A stretch of DNA of 20,575 nucleotides from Gelidibacter sp035515035 (GTDB lineage: Bacteria; Bacteroidota; Bacteroidia; Flavobacteriales; Flavobacteriaceae): assembly GCF_035515035.1 (NCBI RefSeq), contig NZ_DATJCA010000038.1, positions 1 to 20,575 of the forward strand. The letters run 5' to 3'. Shown one piece after another: positions 7,679-14,516 of this stretch. Both the position numbers and the translations under genes were made by a program. Under the pieces are notes generated by a model. The model was not told the DNA's origin. It saw only the letters and a program-made list of their open reading frames with translations, and ran no database searches. The stretch's first letter is position 1, and each line of letters opens with the position of its first letter.

Positions 7679-7711
7679 AAAAGCCGATAAACATAGTGTT
7701 TATCGGCTTTT
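7679..7711 (-). terminator. Strong intrinsic terminator of tRNA-Ser
   Basis: AAAAGCCGATAAACA pairs perfectly with TGTTTATCGGCTTTT around a 3-nt loop. On the minus strand the stem ends in TTTTT. It starts 24 bp after the tRNA 3' end. An intact native terminator here argues that the foreign DNA joins to its left, beyond 7679, rather than inside the tRNA gene. Confidence 0.8.
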
Positions 7712-7734
7712 GATGGAATTTGATGCATTCCTTG

Positions 7735-7819
7735 CGGAGAAAGAGGGATTCGAACCCCCGGAGGTATGACCCTCAACAGTTTTCAAGACTGCCGCATTCG
7801 ACCGCTCTGCCATTTCTCC
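7735..7819 (-). tRNA. tRNA-Ser (anticodon UGA)
   Basis: An 85-nt class II tRNA is encoded on the minus strand. The acceptor GGAGAAA (7819-7813) pairs with TTTCTCC (7742-7736), followed by the discriminator G at 7735. The anticodon loop CTTGAAA, between GGCAGT and ACTGTT, gives anticodon TGA, decoding UCA. The long variable arm (TGAGGGTCATACCTC) and the T loop in GGGTTCGAATCCC are intact. CCA is not encoded; CAA follows the discriminator. Confidence 0.97.
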
Positions 7820-7857
7820 AGTTGTTGGTCTCATCAGGTATGCCCTGAATGCGGGTG

Positions 7858-7889
7858 CAAATATAGAACCCTTTTTTATTTCTTTCAAG
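7858..7889 (-). promoter_or_regulatory. Promoter of tRNA-Ser, Bacteroidota type
   Basis: TATATTTG (7865-7858) is a perfect match to the Bacteroidota -7 consensus TAnnTTTG. CTTG (7889-7886) lies 20 bp upstream as a -33 element close to TTTG. Transcription would start around 7850, giving a leader of about 30 nt before the tRNA. Confidence 0.7.
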
Positions 7890-7970
7890 TAAAATGACAA
7901 CTTTTTAAAAAATAAAACCCACCATTGAATTAATTTATGGAAATGCCTTAAAATTAACCTCCGCAACCCT

Positions 7971-7978
7971 TATTTTTG
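7971..7978 (+). promoter_or_regulatory. -7 promoter element of the nitroreductase gene
   Basis: TATTTTTG matches TAnnTTTG exactly and lies 22 bp before the ATG at 8001, implying a very short leader. No clear TTTG -33 box is found; only CTTA lies at the expected distance (7947-7950). Confidence 0.5.
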
Positions 7979-8000
7979 CAGCAATCTGAAACCAATACTC

Positions 8001-8630
8001 ATGGGCATTATAAAGAGTTTAAAATGGCGTTATGCCACCAAAAAATTTGATCCTAATAAAATTCTTACCTCAGACAAGCTGCATACGCTTAAGCAGGCTT
8101 TTAATCTGACGGCAACATCTTTTGGGTTGCAGACCATTTCTTTGGTCATTGTTAAGGACCAAGACTTGAGAAATCAATTGTTGGGAGCCGCCTATAATCA
8201 AAGGCAAATTGTTGATGCTTCGCATTTATTGGTGCTTTGCGTCAAAAAAACCATCAAGGAAGATGATGTGGACGATTTGTTTGATAATGTCAGCCAATTA
8301 AGACAAACCCCAGAAACCATTCTCGAACCTTATAGAAATAATTTGAAATCCATCATGGAAAACATGAGCTTGGAAGAACAGCAGGAATGGTCAATTAGGC
8401 AAGTTTATATTGCCATTGGCAACTTAATGACAGTTTGTGCCGTTGAGCGCATCGATTCCTGTCCTATGGAAGGTTTTGACCGCACAAAGTTTGATGAGAT
8501 TTTAAAACTTGATGAGAAACATCTCAAATCCACTTTGTTATTGCCCGTGGGGTATCGAGCAGAAGATGATATGTTTTCAAGTTTTAAAAAAGTGAGAAAA
8601 GAGTTAGAACAGAGTATCATTGAAATGTAA
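8001..8630 (+). CDS. NAD(P)H-dependent nitroreductase family oxidoreductase
   Basis: This 209-residue flavoprotein belongs to the nitroreductase superfamily (NfsB/YdgI-like). These cytoplasmic FMN enzymes reduce nitroaromatics, quinones or flavins with NAD(P)H. Expected features are present. The N-terminal RYATKKFDP (10-18) carries the FMN-phosphate contacts, SFGLQTISLVIV (about 41-52) is the S-x-x-x-Q-P/T-like strand after the first helix, and RQVYIAIGNLMTVCAVER (about 133-150) is the central dimer helix. LLLPVGYRAEDD near 180 is followed by the basic tail KKVRKEL. Length is normal for the family. It is a single gene with its own -7 element. It converges with the lipoprotein gene downstream, with a gap of 31 bp. 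The physiological substrate cannot be deduced. Confidence 0.88.
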   Translation: MGIIKSLKWRYATKKFDPNKILTSDKLHTLKQAFNLTATSFGLQTISLVIVKDQDLRNQLLGAAYNQRQIVDASHLLVLCVKKTIKEDDVDDLFDNVSQLRQTPETILEPYRNNLKSIMENMSLEEQQEWSIRQVYIAIGNLMTVCAVERIDSCPMEGFDRTKFDEILKLDEKHLKSTLLLPVGYRAEDDMFSSFKKVRKELEQSIIEM

Positions 8631-8661
8631 AACACCCATTGAAAGCGTATTAATAAGGTGC

Positions 8662-9042
8662 TTACTCAAGGATCTTAGTTCCATTCGCCTGATAATCGTC
8701 TCCCATTCCTGAGACATAGCCTTTAAAAAGCGAGTTTTCAAAATTACCGATAATATCAAACTCGGCACCCTGAACCATAAACCCCGCTGTAAGTCTACGG
8801 TCTATGATTTTTACATCATACAGATTAAATGCACCCACGTCAGAATTGACAGTCCCAGAATAAGCACCTTCGGTGGTTTTGGTAATCGTCATTGTGGCGG
8901 ATACATTCCCTTGGGGTGTGTCTTCTATCAATAGACTCCAAGCTCCGATATAAGGATCAGTCATTACGACATTTTTGCTAGATCCGCAATAGGTTAACAT
9001 AAAAGATGAGAATAAAACGAATAATATGTACGATTTTTTCAT
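8662..9042 (-). CDS. Small secreted lipoprotein of unknown function
   Basis: This 126-residue protein has a lipoprotein signal peptide: MKKSYILFVLFSSFMLTYC with the acylated cysteine at 19, followed by GSSK. The residue before the cysteine is tyrosine, which is less usual than Gly, Ala or Ser. The mature part is short and rich in beta strands (GAWSLLIEDTPQGNVSATMT, then YSGTVNSDVGAFNLYDVKI, then FKGYVSGMGDDYQANGTKI). Its repeated G-x-W/Y-x-G-x-V pattern resembles small lipocalin-like or amidohydrolase-appended domains common in Bacteroidota. It is probably anchored in the outer membrane. No enzymatic motif is visible. It is divergent from the KdnA-like gene, with 156 bp between them, and has no operon partner. 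The export assignment is firm, but the function is unknown. Confidence 0.75.
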   Translation of the reverse strand: MKKSYILFVLFSSFMLTYCGSSKNVVMTDPYIGAWSLLIEDTPQGNVSATMTITKTTEGAYSGTVNSDVGAFNLYDVKIIDRRLTAGFMVQGAEFDIIGNFENSLFKGYVSGMGDDYQANGTKILE

Positions 9043-9139
9043 GATCAGATTGATTGTTTCAATTTAAATATACAAAATCTTAAGGTCTCGGGCGGTTTTT
9101 AAACAAAAATTTCAAACCGTTAATTCATAACATTCACTT

Positions 9140-9168
9140 TTTGCTTGAACATATATATTGTAATTTTG
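9140..9168 (+). promoter_or_regulatory. Promoter candidate for the KdnA-like gene
   Basis: TAATTTTG (9161-9168) matches TAnnTTTG exactly. TTTG (9140-9143) lies 17 bp upstream, slightly closer than the usual 19-21 bp. The element is 30 bp before the ATG at 9199. Confidence 0.5.
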
Positions 9169-9198
9169 ATTTCTTTATTTATGAATTAATCGATAGTT

Positions 9199-10401
9199 AT
9201 GCCAGGATTTGAATTATTTGGAAATGCGGAACGTAAGGAAGTGAATGACGTATTGGAAAACGGGGTGCTGATGCGCTACGGTTTTGACGGCATGCGCAAT
9301 GGCCATTGGAAGGCAAAGGAACTGGAATCTGAATTGCAATCGGCTTTCAAAACCAATCATGTGCAATTGGTATCCAGTGGCACTGCGGCGGTATCCGTTG
9401 CTTTAGCGGTAGCGGGAATTGGAGCAGGAGATGAGGTTATTATGCCATCTTTTACGTTCGTAGCCAGTTTTGAAGCGATTATGATGATGGGTGCCATTCC
9501 TGTTTTAGTGGATATTGATGATACTTTAACTTTGGATCCGATAGCTGTTGAAAAAGCAATTTCACCTAAAACTAAAGCTATAATGGTGGTCCATATGTGC
9601 GGAAGTATGGGCGATATGGATGCCCTGCAGAAAATTTGCGATGCACATCATTTGATTTTGATAGAAGACGCATGTCAAGCGATCGGGGGTACTTATAAAG
9701 GGAAACCTTTGGGCAGTATTGGTGATTTGGGCTGTTTTTCATTCGATTTTGTTAAAACCATTACTTGCGGGGAAGGTGGCGCGGTCATAACTGACAATAA
9801 GCAGTACTATATTCATGCCGATCAATATTCTGATCATGGCCATGATCACATCGGGAATGATAGAGGTGCCGAGGATCATCCATTTATGGGCTATAATTTT
9901 AGAATTTCAGAACTTCATGCAGCTGTAGGATTAGCACAAGTGAGACGCTTGCCAGAATTTTTGGCCATTCAACAAAAAAACTATACAGTACTCAGAGATG
10001 CACTTTCTGGAATTCCAGAAATCACTTTTAGAACGGTTCCCGATGGCGGGGAAGAAAGTTATGCCTTTTTGAACTTTTTCCTTCCCGATTTGGAAATTGC
10101 AAGAAGGGCTTCAAAAAACCTAAAAGAAGCAGGTGTGGATGGCTGTTTTCATTATTATGACAATAACTGGCATTACATTCGGAAGTGGGGTCATTTAAAG
10201 AGTCTAAAGACATTATACCCAGTTTCAGAAGAAGTGAAAACAGGTCTCAAATATCTTCAGACAAAAACTTTTGAGCAATCGGATCATTTCATTGGACGCA
10301 ATCTGTCCTGCTTGATCAAATTATCTTGGACAGAGCACGAGGTGAAATCACGTGCAGAAGCTATGGTTAAAGCAATAACTTCAGCATTGAAGGCATCATA
10401 A
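9199..10401 (+). CDS. kdnA: KdnA-like aminotransferase (8-amino-3,8-dideoxy-manno-octulosonate transaminase)
   Basis: This 400-residue PLP enzyme belongs to the DegT/DnrJ/EryC1/StrS sugar aminotransferase fold. K186 in SFDFVKTITCGEGGAV is the Schiff-base lysine, and D157 and Q160 in EDACQAIGG are the usual cofactor contacts. SSGTAA (59-64) binds the PLP phosphate. Several stretches match the Shewanella KdnA signature as I recall it: the start MPGFELFG, RYGFDGMRN, VHMCGSMGDMD, FSDHGHDHIG-like YSDHGHDHIG, GYNFRISE and GVDGCFHYY-x-NNWHY. KdnA converts 8-keto-Kdo made by KdnB to 8-amino-Kdo, a substitute Kdo in lipopolysaccharide. No kdnB or other LPS sugar gene is adjacent, although lptG lies in the neighbouring operon. 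A generic sugar aminotransferase remains possible. The fold is certain and the specific substrate likely. Confidence 0.75.
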   Translation: MPGFELFGNAERKEVNDVLENGVLMRYGFDGMRNGHWKAKELESELQSAFKTNHVQLVSSGTAAVSVALAVAGIGAGDEVIMPSFTFVASFEAIMMMGAIPVLVDIDDTLTLDPIAVEKAISPKTKAIMVVHMCGSMGDMDALQKICDAHHLILIEDACQAIGGTYKGKPLGSIGDLGCFSFDFVKTITCGEGGAVITDNKQYYIHADQYSDHGHDHIGNDRGAEDHPFMGYNFRISELHAAVGLAQVRRLPEFLAIQQKNYTVLRDALSGIPEITFRTVPDGGEESYAFLNFFLPDLEIARRASKNLKEAGVDGCFHYYDNNWHYIRKWGHLKSLKTLYPVSEEVKTGLKYLQTKTFEQSDHFIGRNLSCLIKLSWTEHEVKSRAEAMVKAITSALKAS

Positions 10402-10476
10402 AAAACTTTCAATAAATAGTGTAAGTGACGAAAATGTCATAAGATAAGATCAAAACACATATTATTGCTAAAATTA

Positions 10477-10512
10477 AAAAAGGACTTAGAGCGGTTGTTC
10501 TAAATCCTTTTT
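10477..10512. terminator. Bidirectional intrinsic terminator between kdnA and ribB
   Basis: AAAAAGGACTTAGA (10477-10490) pairs with TCTAAATCCTTTTT (10499-10512) with one mismatch and an 8-nt loop. A T run ends the stem on either strand. It sits between two convergent genes and can serve both. The remaining bases of 10402-10643 hold nothing I recognise. Confidence 0.75.
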
Positions 10513-10643
10513 CTATTTTAAAAAGCAAAAATCTATCTAAATTTTATCTTGAGGTCAGTGATGTTAATTAAGTTTTTTAGTCAATCTTTAAATTACCACG
10601 GAGGTTACTGAGCTTATCTAACTGTCTTAATTCTTAGTCACGC

Positions 10644-11792
10644 TTAATAATTCACATGATCTACAATTTCCAGACCATAACCAATAATACCAACACGTTT
10701 GGTATGTTCACTATTGGACATCAACAATAATTTATGGATGTTGAGGTCGTGCAGGATTTGTGCGCCAATTCCAAAATCTCTATTGTCCATGGCAATAGCT
10801 GGTGCCTTGATGACATCTGAATGATTTTGTTCTTCTTTTAAGGTTTTTAATCGGTTGAGTAAATCGGTAGATTGATGTTGCTGATTGATAAAGAGAATAG
10901 CGCCCTTGCCTTCATCATTGATCAACTTGAACATATCGTCCAATTTCTTATCGGCGTTATTGGTGAGCGTCCCCAAAATATCATTATTGACTAGTGTAGA
11001 GTTGACTCTGGTCAAAACAGGCTCGTTGGTTTTCCAAGCGCCCTTGGTCAATGCTATATGCACTTGATTATTGGTGGTTTGTTGATAGGCTCTTAATCTG
11101 AATTTGCCAAAACGGGTCACAATTTCGAAATCTTCCTTCTTTTCAATTAAAGAGTCATGTTGCATTCTATAAGCGACCAAGTCTTCGATAGAAACAATTT
11201 TGACGTCAAATTTTTTGGCTACCTTCATTAACTCTGGCAGTCGTGCCATGGTGCCATCATCATTCATGATTTCCACAATCACGCCGGCGGGCTGCAGACC
11301 TGCTAAACGTGCAAAATCGATTGCAGCTTCGGTATGTCCGGTACGTCTTAATACGCCACCTTGTTTAGCCACTAAGGGAAAAATATGTCCCGGGCGTCCC
11401 AATTCAAAAGGTTTGGTGTCTGGATTGATCAAAGCTTGAACTGTTTTTGCTCTATCACTTGCAGAAATTCCGGTAGTCACGCCATTGCCACGCAAATCGA
11501 CTGAAACTGTAAAGGCAGTTTCCATAGGATCGGTGTTATTGTGAACCATTGGATTTAGTTCCAGCTCCTTACATCTTTTTTCTGTAAGTGGCGTGCAAAT
11601 TAACCCCCTGCCATGTGTGGCCATAAAATTGATCATTTCTGGAGTTACCATTTCTGCTGCAGCTACAAAATCGCCTTCATTTTCTCTATCGGCATCGTCA
11701 ACAACAATAATAACTTTCCCATTCTTAATATCCGCAATGGCCTCTTCAATGGTATTTAACGTTATGGTTGGCATATAGGTACTTGTTGTCAT
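10644..11792 (-). CDS. ribB: 3,4-dihydroxy-2-butanone-4-phosphate synthase with a degenerate GTP cyclohydrolase II-like domain
   Basis: The 382-residue protein has a complete RibB domain (about 7-212). It makes the four-carbon unit of riboflavin from ribulose 5-phosphate. Catalytic stretches are intact: DDADRENEGDF (32-42), ATHGRGLICTP, NTDPMETAFTVSVD, GVTTGISASDRAKT, RRTGHTEAAIDFARLAG and the metal-binding glutamate in VEIMNDDG. The C-terminal half (about 223-382) follows the RibA fold but has lost its chemistry. The zinc-binding HSECLTGD is NSTLVNND, RCDCG is TNNAD, and the RQEGRGIGL loop is NQQHQSTDL. Only structural parts such as RDFGIGAQIL and GYGLEIVD remain. It should therefore not be called a bifunctional RibBA. 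M7 is an alternative start. It is the last gene of the ftsK-lolA-lptG-ribB run, 31 bp after lptG. Confidence 0.9.
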   Translation of the reverse strand: MTTSTYMPTITLNTIEEAIADIKNGKVIIVVDDADRENEGDFVAAAEMVTPEMINFMATHGRGLICTPLTEKRCKELELNPMVHNNTDPMETAFTVSVDLRGNGVTTGISASDRAKTVQALINPDTKPFELGRPGHIFPLVAKQGGVLRRTGHTEAAIDFARLAGLQPAGVIVEIMNDDGTMARLPELMKVAKKFDVKIVSIEDLVAYRMQHDSLIEKKEDFEIVTRFGKFRLRAYQQTTNNQVHIALTKGAWKTNEPVLTRVNSTLVNNDILGTLTNNADKKLDDMFKLINDEGKGAILFINQQHQSTDLLNRLKTLKEEQNHSDVIKAPAIAMDNRDFGIGAQILHDLNIHKLLLMSNSEHTKRVGIIGYGLEIVDHVNY

Positions 11793-11823
11793 TTTTTTTT
11801 AAAATTATATGCAAAGATATGGC

Positions 11824-13806
11824 TTATTTTACATTTAGGATGCAACTTTTGTCCAAGTCTTCCTTGATTTTGTTCTTCAATAAAAAGTGGGAAACACCAT
11901 AAAAAGGAAAGGCAATTAACATTAATAAGAGGTCTATTCCTTTTGATTTGAATCCAATATGTTTGTAGAAAACATTAGCCTTGATCCAAGTCACACTATA
12001 ATAAAGTAAATAAATGATAAAGGAAATAATGGTTAGGTCTAATGCCGCCGAAGTATATTCAGGAAAATTATTGTTTTTGAAAACAAAATGTAAAAGAAGG
12101 AGTATAACGCCGAGGGTATAGAAAATAAAAGCAAACTTCGAATAGTCTATTGCATCCGTGGCTTCCTTTTTTGATGTGATATAGGCATCATTTATAATAA
12201 TCCCTTGTTTTTGAAGATCTTCAAAAGACTGATTGCGGATCAATAACTGATTTAATGCGAAAGGCTTGATGCTTTTATCAAAATTGAGGTCTTCATGATT
12301 CTTGATGATACTGATCAGTTTTTCGTTATTATAATCGTTTAAAAAACTGTATTGCACCAACACACCATCAATCATCACGGAATTTTTAGGACGAAGATTC
12401 AAGAATTTCTTGATCGGGTTGAGATAGCTGTCAAAATCAAAGAGTCCTTTGTCGTTGGTGGCACGAGAGGTCAAATAGATGCCCAATGGCAACATGATCA
12501 ATGTGGAAAGCCAAGTAGCCAAAATAGGGTTTAAGGTCCCATCTTCTGAACTGTTTTTTGCGAAAATCCCTATAAAATGATAGGTAAGGAACAAAAGAAT
12601 GGCAACAACCAAGGGTAAACCAATCCCTCCTTTTCTAATCAAAGCTCCCAATGGTGCGCCAACAAAAAAGAGGATAAAACAAGCAAAGCCCAAAACGTAC
12701 TTTTCGTGAAGGGCAATCACATGCTTTTTAAGGTTTTTGTCTGCAACCTCTAAAAATTGTTCTTTTGTATTTATAATTTGCGTCGTGCTGCTGATCGTGT
12801 TTAACGATAAATTCACCAGTTGCAATTTTCCTTTGGTTTCAAAAAGATCGAGAACATTCCCTTTATAAATGGTGTCCGTTTCCGGTGTTATATTATTATT
12901 TAGACTGTTTACTGAGGTTCTGCTGTACAGCGTTTCGGCAAGCACCTTGTATTCATTTGACTTGTTTTTATAGAGACTGTCAATGGTGTAGTTCAAGTCT
13001 CCAACATCAAGCATGTTATATCTGTCAGTATAGCTTTTTTCTGCTAAATCCACATCGTTCAAAGCTTCGAGATCTATATTCATGGTATAGGTGTCAAAAT
13101 AACTTTTGGCATGTGGTTTTTTGTGGACTTCCTTTGGATCCTTCGTGTAGATTTCTTCATAGTAGTTGCCATTAAATAAAACCAGTTGCAGAATATTTGA
13201 CGACGGACTGCTGATCAATTCTCCTGATTCGGCAATAATAACGGTATGATTACCTGGACGATTATTTTTGAACTGGTGCATGAGCACTTTCGATAAATAC
13301 TGACCACGATCGCCGCTTTTTTTCTCTACCTTAATATTGAAACTGCCTATTTCATTAAACTGACCTTCGGCAATGGCCATTTGAGGTTTGAGCTTTGCAA
13401 TATTTCTCCTCAAATTGTAGGCGTTATATTCAGCCCATGGAATGACATTGTTCGCAAAAAGAAATGTTGTTATAGAAAGAAAAACAATGAAAACACTTAA
13501 ACCTCTCATAGCGCGCTGCAATGAGATGCCTGTAGATTTCATGGCTGCAAACTCATAGTTTTCGGCCAAGGTCCCAAAAACCATAATAGACACCAACAAA
13601 ATGGTAAGCGGTAATATTAACGGGATAAGTGTAGGGGTGATATAGAGGAGGAATTTTAGTATTGTATCAATATCCAAATCCTTTCCTGCCAACTCAGCAA
13701 TGTACAACCAGATAGCCTGTAAAACAAAAATGAGCATGAGTATAACAAACACGCTCAAAAAAGTTTTCAAGTAGGTCTTAAGTATGTACCTATCCAGTAT
13801 TTTCAT
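11824..13806 (-). CDS. lptG: LPS export permease, LptF/LptG (YjgP/YjgQ) family
   Basis: The inner-membrane permease extracts lipopolysaccharide and passes it to the periplasmic bridge with LptB ATPase. The first 110 residues hold the typical start MKILDRYILKTYLKTF and three helices (about 13-36, 50-78, 102-122). Between them lies the coupling segment ENYEFAAMKSTGISLQRAM (82-100), which contacts the ATPase. A periplasmic jellyroll (about 130-365) precedes three more helices (about 368-455, GAPLGALIRKGGIGLPLVV). At 660 residues it is much longer than the roughly 360-residue proteobacterial proteins. The extra C-terminal region (about 460-660) contains a soluble piece and further hydrophobic segments near 565-585 and 590-612. 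It lies 16 bp downstream of lolA and is probably cotranscribed. Whether it acts as LptF, LptG or both cannot be decided. Confidence 0.85.
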   Translation of the reverse strand: MKILDRYILKTYLKTFLSVFVILMLIFVLQAIWLYIAELAGKDLDIDTILKFLLYITPTLIPLILPLTILLVSIMVFGTLAENYEFAAMKSTGISLQRAMRGLSVFIVFLSITTFLFANNVIPWAEYNAYNLRRNIAKLKPQMAIAEGQFNEIGSFNIKVEKKSGDRGQYLSKVLMHQFKNNRPGNHTVIIAESGELISSPSSNILQLVLFNGNYYEEIYTKDPKEVHKKPHAKSYFDTYTMNIDLEALNDVDLAEKSYTDRYNMLDVGDLNYTIDSLYKNKSNEYKVLAETLYSRTSVNSLNNNITPETDTIYKGNVLDLFETKGKLQLVNLSLNTISSTTQIINTKEQFLEVADKNLKKHVIALHEKYVLGFACFILFFVGAPLGALIRKGGIGLPLVVAILLFLTYHFIGIFAKNSSEDGTLNPILATWLSTLIMLPLGIYLTSRATNDKGLFDFDSYLNPIKKFLNLRPKNSVMIDGVLVQYSFLNDYNNEKLISIIKNHEDLNFDKSIKPFALNQLLIRNQSFEDLQKQGIIINDAYITSKKEATDAIDYSKFAFIFYTLGVILLLLHFVFKNNNFPEYTSAALDLTIISFIIYLLYYSVTWIKANVFYKHIGFKSKGIDLLLMLIAFPFYGVSHFLLKNKIKEDLDKSCILNVK

Positions 13807-13822
13807 AAAATTGATGCCTTAT

Positions 13823-14464
13823 CTAATCGAGCTTATTGATGTAATAGCCTTTGTATTTATTAGCATCAAAAGTAAATAAGGTTTTTGAAATAGGCTCATT
13901 AGTTTTGAAACTATTTACAGTTAAGGTGGTTTGGGTCCCGTTTTTGCCTATTTCTATAAGATTGTAAATATGTTTGGTCTGCGCATCAATACCCAATAAT
14001 ACTTGTTTTATTTCAGAATTGCTATCGATGGGGGTCAGCTTTACGTACTGAATTTTTCGGCCGTTGATATTTTGAACGATATCCATGGCGTAATTGTAGC
14101 CGTTTTGGTAAAACGACAACATTTTACTAGGTGTAATTGTGTTCTCGTCTTCGGTATTATTTTTTGAAATGGTCACTTCTTCATCTTCAGGACTTATGGT
14201 GTAAAGTGTCTTGCCGTCAAAAATTCGTGTAACGCCAAGAATATTCAATAAATATTTTTCGCCTTCAATGATCACATCACCGCGTGTTTCTTGGTTAATG
14301 TTCTCGGTGGTATTTTTTAGGACGTATTTAAAATCAATGCTGATGTTGTTGTATCCTTTAACCTTGGCATTCACTTCATTTAATAGCGTCTTTGCTTTCT
14401 CTGCATCTTGTGCGTATGTTGAGAACGATAATAAGACTATGGCTAATACAAATAATTTTTTCAT
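13823..14464 (-). CDS. lolA: Outer-membrane lipoprotein carrier protein LolA
   Basis: The periplasmic chaperone carries lipoproteins from the LolCDE exporter to the outer membrane. The 213-residue protein begins with a signal peptide (about 1-18, MKKLFVLAIVLLSFSTYAQ), followed by the helix DAEKAKTLLNEVNAKVKGY. The beta-sheet shell characteristic of LolA comes next (ISIDFKYVLKN, GDVIIEGEKYLLNILG, IFDGKTLYTISPEDEEVTIS). The final strands, with TLFTFDANKYKGYYI, match the usual F-x-F-x-x-x-x-Y ending. Length is normal. It lies 52 bp after ftsK and 16 bp before lptG, so two envelope transport functions are coupled in one operon. No separate promoter is evident. Confidence 0.85.
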   Translation of the reverse strand: MKKLFVLAIVLLSFSTYAQDAEKAKTLLNEVNAKVKGYNNISIDFKYVLKNTTENINQETRGDVIIEGEKYLLNILGVTRIFDGKTLYTISPEDEEVTISKNNTEDENTITPSKMLSFYQNGYNYAMDIVQNINGRKIQYVKLTPIDSNSEIKQVLLGIDAQTKHIYNLIEIGKNGTQTTLTVNSFKTNEPISKTLFTFDANKYKGYYINKLD

Positions 14465-14516
14465 TATTAAGTTTTTTGTTAATCCTGTTAATGGATTTGT
14501 AGTTTCATTTCAAGAG

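Noticed and set aside
7700..7966. Minus-strand open frame of 88 codons
   Set aside because: It spans the whole tRNA-Ser gene, its promoter and half its terminator; a real gene there is not credible.
9090..9121. CGGTTT and AAACCG inverted repeat between the lipoprotein and kdnA-like genes
   Set aside because: Only 6 bp with an AT-rich spacer; too weak to call an operator.
11593..11778. Plus-strand open frames within ribB, lptG, ftsK and pheT
   Set aside because: They mirror well-conserved genes on the other strand and have no recognisable domains or promoters.
10644..11792. Annotation as bifunctional RibBA
   Set aside because: The GTP cyclohydrolase II zinc and catalytic residues are all substituted; only the RibB half can be active.
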